6,353 nucleotides of DNA from Methyloglobulus sp. (lineage in GTDB: Bacteria; Pseudomonadota; Gammaproteobacteria; Methylococcales; Methylomonadaceae). The notes below the pieces were generated by a model that worked only from the letters and a program-made list of their open reading frames with translations, did not search any database and was not told the origin of the DNA. The stretch spans positions 1 to 6,353 of the forward strand of contig JABFSV010000066.1 of the NCBI GenBank assembly GCA_013140405.1, read 5' to 3'. Made by a program: the position numbers and the translations under genes. The stretch's first letter is position 1; every line of letters begins with the position of its first letter. Positions 1 to 6,353 of the stretch are shown here, piece after piece.

Positions 1-1
1 A

Positions 2-982
<981 letters not shown>

Positions 983-997
983 TTAAGTGTTACCCAG

Positions 998-1026
998 ATT
1001 ATGGGGACGAAATATTTTTTCGTAAA
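998..1026 (-). promoter_or_regulatory. Probable sigma70-type promoter of trxB
   Basis: Read on the minus strand, a -35-like TTTACG (1021-1026, 4 of 6 matches to consensus) and a -10-like CATAAT (998-1003, 5 of 6) are separated by exactly 17 bases. Transcription would start near 991, giving a leader of about 33 bases that ends in the GGAGA ribosome site and the trxB ATG. Position and spacing make this the best promoter in the mfd-trxB gap. It was found by pattern only. No operator for a redox regulator is obvious around it. Confidence 0.45.
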
Positions 1027-1100
1027 GTGTAAAGCCATATTAGTGACTAATTGTATTGCCAACCAGAAAGTATCAAGGGGTAATTTTTAGAGCCTCGAGC

Positions 1101-4100
1101 TTAAGCCGTTTCCGGCGTTAACTTTTTTAATAATTCCCCGATAAACTCAAGTTTTTGTTCTGTATCTGTAAACGGCTTGATAAACCTTAACTTATCTGCG
1201 CCATCAAACTTGTAGCATTGCGCCTCAGTTTGAATCAGCTTAATCAACTGTTCGGTATTGAGGGTAGGGTTTGCCGTAAAGACGATACGTCCACCGCCGG
1301 CATTTGCATCTATTTTCTTTACGCCCAATTTTTCTGCCTGTTGTTTTAATTCCGTAACGCTAAACAACGTTTTTACCGGATCAGGTAACAGACCGAAACG
1401 ATCAATCATCTCAATCTGTAATTCGCGTAAGTCCTCGGTCGATTCAGTGTTGGCGATACGTTTGTACAGTACCAGACGGGCATGTATATCAGGGAGGTAA
1501 TCGGCTGGAATGAGTGCCGCTGTTTGCAGATCGACTTCCGGGCCTTTATCCATCGGGGCTTCCAGATCGGCTGCTTTGCCTGATTTCAGCGCATTTACCG
1601 CGCGTTCCAATAGCTCTGTGTACAAGGTGAAGCCGATTTCCTGAATTTGCCCACTTTGTTCATCGCCCAATAACTCACCTGCACCCCGAATTTCCATATC
1701 GTGTGATGAAAGCATGAAGCCCGCACCTAAATCACCTGATTTTTCGACTGCTTCCAAACGCTTTACTGCATCGCTGCTCATTAAGGCTTTAGGCGGCACG
1801 ACAAAGTAGGCATAAGCCCGATGATGGGAGCGCCCCACCCTACCTCGCAATTGGTGCAATTGCGCTAAACCTAGCTTATCGGCACGGTTGATAATGATGG
1901 TGTTGGCACTGGGAACGTCAATACCGCTTTCAATAATGGTCGAGCACAACAACAAGTTAAAACGTTGATGATAAAAGTCCATCATTATGCGCTCCAGATC
2001 ACGCTCTGCCATTTGCCCGTGGGCAATCGCTATCCGAGCTTCTGGTACAAGATTCTCAAGGTCACTGGCCATTTTCGCCATGGATTTGACATCGTTATGC
2101 AAGAAAAATAGCTGACCGCCACGTTTAATTTCCCGCTGACAGGCTTCTTTGATTTGCGCGTCCACCCATTCGCTGATGAAGGTTTTGATGGCGTGGCGGT
2201 TAGGCGGTGGCGTGGCGATAATCGAAATATCACGCAGACCCGATAAGGCCATGTTGAGCGTCCGTGGAATTGGCGTTGCCGTCAAAGTCAGCATATCAAT
2301 CGAGTGCCGCAACTTTTTGAAGTGTTCCTTCTGGGTGACACCGAACCGATGCTCTTCGTCGATAATAACCAATCCCAGAGCCTTATAACGAAGGTCTTTA
2401 GACAGCAGCTTATGGGTACCGATCACAATATCAACCTTGCCTTGCTCCAGAGCCTCCGAAATTTCTTTCTGTTGCTTGGGCGAAACAAACCGGGACATCA
2501 CCTCAATACGTACAGGACTATCGGCAAAGCGGTCACGAAAATTCTGATAATGTTGTTGTGCCAATAAGGTCGTCGGCACTAATACCGCGACTTGCTTTCC
2601 GCTTTGCACCGCAATGAAAGCAGCCCGCATGGCAACTTCGGTTTTACCAAAACCGACATCGCCACATACAACCCTGTCCATCGGTTGTGGGCTTGCCATG
2701 TCTTCCAATATAGCTTCAATGGCGGTTTGCTGATCCGGTGTTTCCTCAAACGGAAAAGCATCGGCAAAAGCCAGATAATCGGTGTCTTGAACTGAAAACG
2801 CATGGCCTTTTTGTACCGCACGCTTCGCCTGAATCTCCAGCAATTCGGCTGCCACATCCCGGATTCGCGCAATGGCTTTTTTCTTGGCTTTACTCCATTG
2901 ATCGCCGCCTAATTTGTGCAACGGCGCGTTTTCTGGACTTACACCTGTATAACGACCTATCACATGCAATGAAGAAACTGGGACGTAAAGTTTATCGCCG
3001 TTAGCATATTCCAATGCCAAAAATTCTGCATCTATGCCACCAATTTTCAGGGTGTGCAGCCCTAAGTAGCGACCTACGCCATGTTCTTGATGTACAACGG
3101 GCGAGCCTATAGTCAATTCATTTAGATTGTTGACGATATTTTCCAGCTCGTGTGCCGCTGACCGCCGTCGCCTGCGCCGTTGTTGGATTTTCTCTCCTGA
3201 CAACAGGCTTTCCGTGATGATGGCAAGCGCTGGATTTTCCAGCCATATACCGTGATCCATTGGCGCTACGGTAATAGCGTACGGGATGTCGGATGTTATA
3301 AAAGCCTGCCAGCTTTCTATCTGCTTTACGATAATTTTGTATTGCCTTAACCTGTCAATTAAGGCTTCCCTACGACCCGCAGACTCGGCTACGAAAAGGA
3401 TTTTGCCAGTAAATCCTTTAATGAACTGATGTAACCGCTGGGCTGGCTCGGTTAATTTCGCATCAATCGTTATGTCAGGTAAGGTCTTGCAGTTAAATAC
3501 GCCAGTATCTTTCGTCGCTTTATTGTCAAGTGTAATTCGGGCGAAGTTTGACGCACTTTCCGCGAGATTTTCCGCCGATAAAAATAATAACTTTGGTGCA
3601 AGCAATGGCCTGTCAACATCATATTTCCGTTGCTGAAAACGATCTTCAGCTTCGGCAAAAAAAGCCTTTGAAGTAGCATCGAAAGTCTCTGTTGTTACCA
3701 GCACTGCCGATGTGGGGAGATAGTCGAATAAGGTTGCGGTCTGATCTACAAACAGCGGCAAATAGTATTCAATACCGCTGGGTGTAATGCCTTTGCTGAT
3801 ATCGACATACAACACATTTTTTAGCGAGGTTTCGGGGAAATGCTCCCTGAACGCTTGCCGGAAATGCTTGATAGATTCATCCGTAAACGGAAATTCACGG
3901 GCTGGAAATAATTGAATCTCGTTACAAAGCCCTAATGAGCGTTGGGTTTCAGGATCAAACGTACGGATGGATTCAATGTCTTCATCGAATAACTCAATAC
4001 GGAACGGCACTTTACTGCCCATTGGAAACAGGTCGACAATCGACCCCCTGACCGCAAATTCACCATGTTGATAAACTTGCGAAACACACTGATAACCCAC

Positions 4101-4553
4101 ACTTTCCAGCTTGAGTCGGTTCAGCTCCAAGTTGAAATTATCGCCGACCTTAATCGCAAAACTATTGGCTAAGACGTGTTCCCTGGGCGCTAAACGATGC
4201 ATCAAGGTTGTCACTGGCACCACCAACGCGCCACGCTTTACCTGTGGCAGCAAAGCCAGGGTTTTCAAACGTTCTGAAATAATCTCAGACAAGGGGGAAA
4301 ACACGTCATAAGGTAGGGTTTCCCAATCAGGAAAATGCAATATGGGGTGTTCATCTTGCAAAAAAAACGCCAGCTCATGCTCTAAACGCAGCGCCGTCTG
4401 GTTATCAGGCGTAACCACCACAAACAGGCGGTCTTCATTTTGGATGGCAGTAGCCAAAGCTAAGGAATCACCGCAGCCTGTTAAGCCTGACCAAGTGGAT
4501 GTGTGGTTTTTGGTTTGTGGTATTTCGGGAGAAACGATTGTTGTGCTAGCCAT
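1101..4553 (-). CDS. mfd: Transcription-repair coupling factor Mfd
   Basis: This ATP-driven DNA translocase pushes or releases RNA polymerase stalled at lesions and recruits UvrA, linking transcription to nucleotide excision repair. It is full length at 1150 residues (E. coli 1148). The N-terminal UvrB-like, UvrA-binding module includes HGEFAVRGSIVDLFPMGS at 163-180. A linker with six consecutive arginines (459-464) leads to the RNA-polymerase-interacting domain, about 484-550, starting GSPVVHQEHGVGRY. The superfamily 2 motor follows: Walker A GDVGFGKTE 631-639 (Lys637), DEEH box 732-735, TATPIPRT 758-765, ESGID 875-879 and QLRGRVGRS 901-909. The TRG motif has HDMEIRGAGELLG at 951-963 (Arg956), and the C-terminal regulatory domain ends the protein. 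Key residues sit about three positions after their E. coli equivalents and all are present. The ATG at 4551-4553 is preceded by an in-frame stop at 4560-4562, so no longer start exists nearby. No clear Shine-Dalgarno is seen. RecG shares the motor but lacks the UvrB-like and polymerase-binding parts. Confidence 0.98.
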   Translation of the reverse strand: MASTTIVSPEIPQTKNHTSTWSGLTGCGDSLALATAIQNEDRLFVVVTPDNQTALRLEHELAFFLQDEHPILHFPDWETLPYDVFSPLSEIISERLKTLALLPQVKRGALVVPVTTLMHRLAPREHVLANSFAIKVGDNFNLELNRLKLESVGYQCVSQVYQHGEFAVRGSIVDLFPMGSKVPFRIELFDEDIESIRTFDPETQRSLGLCNEIQLFPAREFPFTDESIKHFRQAFREHFPETSLKNVLYVDISKGITPSGIEYYLPLFVDQTATLFDYLPTSAVLVTTETFDATSKAFFAEAEDRFQQRKYDVDRPLLAPKLLFLSAENLAESASNFARITLDNKATKDTGVFNCKTLPDITIDAKLTEPAQRLHQFIKGFTGKILFVAESAGRREALIDRLRQYKIIVKQIESWQAFITSDIPYAITVAPMDHGIWLENPALAIITESLLSGEKIQQRRRRRRSAAHELENIVNNLNELTIGSPVVHQEHGVGRYLGLHTLKIGGIDAEFLALEYANGDKLYVPVSSLHVIGRYTGVSPENAPLHKLGGDQWSKAKKKAIARIRDVAAELLEIQAKRAVQKGHAFSVQDTDYLAFADAFPFEETPDQQTAIEAILEDMASPQPMDRVVCGDVGFGKTEVAMRAAFIAVQSGKQVAVLVPTTLLAQQHYQNFRDRFADSPVRIEVMSRFVSPKQQKEISEALEQGKVDIVIGTHKLLSKDLRYKALGLVIIDEEHRFGVTQKEHFKKLRHSIDMLTLTATPIPRTLNMALSGLRDISIIATPPPNRHAIKTFISEWVDAQIKEACQREIKRGGQLFFLHNDVKSMAKMASDLENLVPEARIAIAHGQMAERDLERIMMDFYHQRFNLLLCSTIIESGIDVPSANTIIINRADKLGLAQLHQLRGRVGRSHHRAYAYFVVPPKALMSSDAVKRLEAVEKSGDLGAGFMLSSHDMEIRGAGELLGDEQSGQIQEIGFTLYTELLERAVNALKSGKAADLEAPMDKGPEVDLQTAALIPADYLPDIHARLVLYKRIANTESTEDLRELQIEMIDRFGLLPDPVKTLFSVTELKQQAEKLGVKKIDANAGGGRIVFTANPTLNTEQLIKLIQTEAQCYKFDGADKLRFIKPFTDTEQKLEFIGELLKKLTPETA

Positions 4554-4595
4554 TAGTAGCTATAGATAATTAATTGATAGGGTTTAATAAAAATG

Positions 4596-4820
4596 TTACT
4601 TCGGCATTGAGCTTAAAAAATCGGTACCTTGATTTACTTCCTCCCGATATTCTACCCACTGTTCTTTTGTTAAACACCATGTTAAAAATTTAATAAGGCA
4701 TTCAACTTGAATTTAATTCTGATAATCGTTCTTTGATTTCAGATTGATATTTTCCATCTAGGCTTAAGGTATAGATCAAAAATTCTGGTTCAATGTTTTC
4801 AAATGCTGTATTTTCTAGCG
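4596..4820 (-). pseudogene. Frameshifted fragment of an unrecognised small protein gene
   Basis: Two overlapping minus-strand frames both read like genuine protein. The first contains FENIEPEFLIYTLSLDGKYQ and SEIKERLSELNSS and ends at TGA 4702-4704. Removing one base from the AAA at 4712-4714 moves it into a second frame that continues for 38 more residues, including LIKFLTWCLTKEQWVEYREE, to TAA 4596-4598. The joined product is mostly acidic and helical-looking, with no motif I recognise. Upstream, the first frame stays open to a TTG at 4897-4899, but that part lies inside a hairpin-rich element, so the original 5' end is probably lost. I see no good ribosome site. The remnant ends 42 bases before mfd. 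I infer a decayed gene, cut at its 5' end by the adjoining element; a sequencing error would be the alternative for the frameshift. The 5' boundary given is approximate. Confidence 0.4.
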
Positions 4821-4824
4821 GGGA

Positions 4825-4893
4825 GTCGCTATTTTTGCGAAAGCTTGTTTTGAGGACTTCCTGTCCAAACAAGCGGCAAAAACTTAACGCGAC
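4825..4893. repeat. 69-base compound inverted repeat (long hairpin)
   Basis: Four nested perfect stems pair in order: GTCGC 4825-4829 with GCGAC 4889-4893; TTTTTGC 4832-4838 with GCAAAAA 4876-4882; GCTTGTTT 4843-4850 with AAACAAGC 4867-4874; and GGAC 4854-4857 with GTCC 4863-4866, around a five-base loop TTCCT. This gives 24 Watson-Crick pairs interrupted only by small internal loops and one three-base bulge, which is very unlikely by chance. The structure can form on either strand. No run of T follows the stem on either side, so it does not look like a simple intrinsic terminator. Confidence 0.75.
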
Positions 4894-4994
4894 CGCCAAT
4901 GCCTACGGCTGCCCCAGCTGTCCTGCTACCCTCGTCCATACCCAACAAGGGGTATGCAACATCGGTGGGCAATGACTCGACGCGATGTCGTAAA

Positions 4995-5041
4995 GCTGTG
5001 CATTTTCACGCCGCAAACAGCGCTCCGTGAAAACACACAGC
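4995..5041. repeat. 47-base imperfect inverted repeat
   Basis: The arm GCTGTGCATTTTCACG (4995-5010) is the reverse complement of 5026-5041 at 14 of 16 positions, with a 15-base loop between them. The two mismatches are adjacent and central. It belongs to the same hairpin-rich block as the compound repeat at 4825-4893. Its function is unknown. With no T-tract after either arm, a terminator role is not indicated. Confidence 0.65.
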
Positions 5042-5156
5042 ACTATCGCTTCTGGGGACTAAAAATCTTCACTCCGCTAACGCTACGCTTCCAGGATTTT
5101 CAGCGAGAGAGAAAGTGTAGGACAATGTTTAGATATTAAGCCAGAATCCATCACCA

Positions 5157-5173
5157 GCCTTTCGCTGAAAGGC
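5157..5173. repeat. Short perfect hairpin
   Basis: GCCTTTC (5157-5163) and GAAAGGC (5167-5173) form a perfect seven-base stem around a three-base GCT loop. On the plus strand it is followed by a T-rich but interrupted stretch (5177-5184), a weak resemblance to an intrinsic terminator, but no plus-strand gene lies upstream. It is more likely another substructure of the intergenic element. Confidence 0.45.
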
Positions 5174-5226
5174 AGATCTTTTCTTGATGAATAAGCCAAA
5201 TTGCCTAGTACGGGATTATCGACGCT

Positions 5227-5389
5227 TTAATAAGACTCCATTTTTTTTCGTAACTATTTGAAATAAATTGTCTTTATGATTAAGCTTGGGGCAAATATCT
5301 TCGGTATGTGCATTAGTTTTCTATCTCTTTTAATAACATTCCTTGGTATCCATAGGACATAAAAACTATCTGACAATGAAAATAGAACA
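5227..5389. other. AT-rich intergenic stretch with no supported gene
   Basis: This completes the gene-free interval between ychJ and mfd. It is AT-rich, with a run of eight T at 5241-5248. The only coding candidate is a 28-codon plus-strand frame (ATG 5276-5278, TAA 5360-5362) whose residues 4-25 are strongly hydrophobic, like a single membrane helix. It has no convincing ribosome site, so I do not call it a gene. A weak terminator candidate for ychJ lies at the right end. I see no other feature. Confidence 0.5.
5361..5385 (-). terminator. Weak possible intrinsic terminator after ychJ
   Basis: On the minus strand, four bases after the ychJ stop codon, CTATTT (5380-5385) can pair with AGATAG (5366-5371) around an eight-base loop, with one G-T wobble, and is followed directly by five T (5361-5365). 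Placement is ideal for ending the metA-ychJ transcript, but the stem is short and AT-rich, so its strength is doubtful. Confidence 0.3.
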
Positions 5390-5872
5390 CTACTCCGCAC
5401 CACAACATCGCTTAAACTTTTTGCCGCTCCCACAAGAGCAAGGCGCATTCTTGCCCTGATTAGATTGATGGATGATTTTGCCAACCTTCTTCACTACACC
5501 ATCCACATAAAACCAGCGTCCATTGCTTTTAGTAAAACGGCTGATTTCATGCAACATGTATTCTTCGCCACTGTTCAGGTAGAACGCCTTAAATTCCACT
5601 ATACCCTTGTTATCTTTTGTGCCACCTTTTTTTGTGCTGATGATTTCCAGCCGCTGCCAATCAAGATTTTCGTTGGAAAAATCCATCTTTTCTGGGTGGA
5701 CAGAAGCATCCCAAGTCGCCAGGATGTAGTCGGTTTTGTCCAAGGCATAAGCTGTAAAACGAGAACGCATAAGGGTTTCGGCAGTAGTTGGTGATTTATC
5801 GCCGGAATGAAACATTCCGCAGCATTGATCATATTCAATGCCCGAACCGCAAAGACAGAAGTTTTCCTGCAT
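5390..5872 (-). CDS. ychJ: YchJ-family (UPF0225) protein with two SEC-C motifs
   Basis: Function is unknown. The family is small and presumably cytosolic, and its SEC-C motifs resemble the zinc-binding tail of SecA. The 160-residue product is close to E. coli YchJ (about 152). It has a cysteine cluster at each end: Cys6, Cys8, Cys17 and Cys18 at the start (CLCGSGIEYDQCC) and Cys145, Cys147, Cys156 and Cys157 at the end (CSCGSGKKFKRCC). Both have full CxCGSG-x(n)-CC spacing, so both should bind metal. Between them, LMRSRFTAYALDKTDYI (34-50) through GRWFYVDG matches the NTF2-like middle domain of the family. No signal peptide or membrane segment is present. The ATG at 5870-5872 puts the first cysteine motif directly at the N-terminus, as in the family, although no Shine-Dalgarno is visible. 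It starts 14 bases after the metA stop, so co-transcription and possibly translational coupling are likely. A role linked to methionine synthesis is not implied by this alone. Confidence 0.92.
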   Translation of the reverse strand: MQENFCLCGSGIEYDQCCGMFHSGDKSPTTAETLMRSRFTAYALDKTDYILATWDASVHPEKMDFSNENLDWQRLEIISTKKGGTKDNKGIVEFKAFYLNSGEEYMLHEISRFTKSNGRWFYVDGVVKKVGKIIHQSNQGKNAPCSCGSGKKFKRCCGAE

Positions 5873-5886
5873 AAATTAATGTGTTT

Positions 5887-6353
5887 TTATAAGCCTAAGG
5901 GATTATTAGGATCAACGCCTTCCATAAACGGCAATCGTCGGTCTTGGTTAGTGAGCTGGTAGATTTTACCCAACCAGTTATTGAATAGGGATTTGGCAGT
6001 ATCACGCCAAGTGTTGTCAATATGTTCCAAAACCAGGTGTTCAGGGAATTCTTCAAGTTTGGCGTTGGTTTGTTTGGCACTTTTAACGTGTTGTTCATAA
6101 GCTATAAAGACTTGTTGAACGGTGGCATTAAAATAATTTTCAGGAAATGGCGGATAAGCATCCAGTTCGCCGCGATAAAACCTCAGCACTTCCCGCTTGT
6201 ATTCTTTTAGTAGGCTGATGTCATCGTATTCTGGATGGCCTTGGAAGAATACAGTACGGAAACCATCTTGGCTGACAGCCAGATGTACGCCAGCTTCTTT
6301 GCTTGCAACCAACACTTTTAGGTCGTGTTTTTCCATATCTCTTTGACATATTT
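5887..6353 (-). CDS. metA: Homoserine O-acyltransferase, MetA family (3' part, cut by window edge)
   Basis: MetA enzymes transfer a succinyl (sometimes acetyl) group from CoA to homoserine, the first committed step of methionine synthesis, in the cytosol. Only the C-terminal ~155 codons are here. The frame is open to the right edge, so the ATG at 6334-6336 is internal, not the start. The diagnostic FFQGHPEYD holds the catalytic-triad histidine (codon 6235-6237) and glutamate (6229-6231), equivalent to His235 and Glu237 of E. coli MetA. The catalytic cysteine lies outside the window. Downstream, EYKREV and the tail NTWRDTAKSLFNNWLGKIYQ match the E. coli end ([20 protein letters not shown]). 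Between them this protein has a longer, helical-looking segment than E. coli MetA. The residue near position 111 that decides succinyl versus acetyl donor is not visible, so acyl specificity cannot be assigned. It is unrelated to the alpha/beta-hydrolase MetX. The stop is at 5887-5889, and ychJ follows closely. Confidence 0.93.
   Translation of the reverse strand, partial: ICQRDMEKHDLKVLVASKEAGVHLAVSQDGFRTVFFQGHPEYDDISLLKEYKREVLRFYRGELDAYPPFPENYFNATVQQVFIAYEQHVKSAKQTNAKLEEFPEHLVLEHIDNTWRDTAKSLFNNWLGKIYQLTNQDRRLPFMEGVDPNNPLGL

Larger units (their letters stand above)
4817..5226. other. Hairpin-rich intergenic element, probably a dispersed genomic repeat
   Basis: About 410 bases without an intact gene, but dense in inverted repeats and GC-richer than the AT-rich DNA on either side. 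From left to right: a compound hairpin at 4825-4893; ATACCC/GGGTAT at 4938-4943 and 4950-4955; CGAC/GTCG at 4978-4981 and 4987-4990; a 16-base imperfect stem at 4995-5010 and 5026-5041; AAAATC/GATTTT at 5062-5067 and 5095-5100; and a 7-base perfect stem at 5157-5173. No transposase, terminal inverted repeats or target-site duplication were found. The most economical inference is a REP- or MITE-like intergenic element; a structured non-coding RNA is the alternative. Multiple genomic copies cannot be seen from one window. Both boundaries are estimates: the left is where the pseudogene reading begins, the right is where AT-rich sequence resumes. Confidence 0.45.

Noticed and set aside
1081..1100. 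Possible terminator after mfd around the CTCGAG palindrome (1094-1099)
   Set aside because: The palindrome is only six bases with no loop, and no stable stem followed by a T-tract could be built.
1258..4569. Several short open frames on both strands within mfd
   Set aside because: The full-length Mfd frame explains the whole stretch, and the short frames have no domain-like content.
4560..4600. Sigma70-like promoter just upstream of mfd
   Set aside because: AT-rich hexamers exist, but none pairs a reasonable -35 with a -10 at proper spacing.
4702..4899. 65-codon minus-strand frame with a TTG start as an intact gene
   Set aside because: Its first ~25 codons lie in the compound hairpin, and its C-terminal sense continues in another frame after the stop. 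It is better explained as a broken gene plus element sequence.
4793..5139. Two overlapping plus-strand frames across the hairpin block
   Set aside because: They run through inverted repeats, their translations resemble nothing known, and no ribosome site is visible.
4817..5226. Insertion sequence or CRISPR array
   Set aside because: There is no transposase frame, terminal inverted repeats, direct repeats with regular spacers, or cas-like gene.
5254..5484. 76-codon minus-strand frame overlapping the end of ychJ
   Set aside because: It reads the 3' part of ychJ in another frame and then AT-rich intergenic DNA.
5465..5838. Other open frames inside ychJ on both strands
   Set aside because: They are shadows of the ychJ frame, which has two complete SEC-C motifs.
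5895..6210. Open frames opposite or out of frame with metA
   Set aside because: The MetA frame with its GHPEYD motif accounts for the region.

Overview
The window carries four protein-coding genes, all on the minus strand: thioredoxin reductase (trxB), the transcription-repair coupling factor (mfd), a YchJ-family SEC-C protein, and the 3' part of a MetA-type homoserine O-acyltransferase that runs off the right edge. Protein matches are to gammaproteobacterial forms. Mfd aligns with the E. coli protein almost end to end, with a constant offset of about three residues at the key motifs. The organism is therefore very probably a gammaproteobacterium of moderate GC content. A methylotroph such as a Methylococcales member would fit, but nothing here proves it.

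Layout in the direction of transcription (right to left): metA (partial, 5887-6353) is followed 14 bases later by ychJ (5390-5872), probably as one operon, with a weak possible terminator at 5361-5385. The 836-base gap 4554-5389 holds no intact gene. It contains an AT-rich part (5227-5389), a GC-richer stretch full of inverted repeats (about 4817-5226) that looks like an intergenic repeat element, and a degraded gene fragment with a one-base frameshift (about 4596-4820). Then come mfd (1101-4553) and, after a 142-base gap with a good sigma70-like promoter, trxB (2-958).

The genes are housekeeping functions with no obvious shared pathway. TrxB keeps thioredoxin reduced with NADPH. Mfd removes stalled RNA polymerase and recruits UvrA at DNA lesions. 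MetA starts methionine synthesis, and the YchJ protein has no known role. The unusual content is the non-coding block between ychJ and mfd: a 69-base compound hairpin, a second long hairpin, and a pseudogene fragment that abuts them. No defence system, CRISPR array, tRNA, rRNA or transposase gene is visible.
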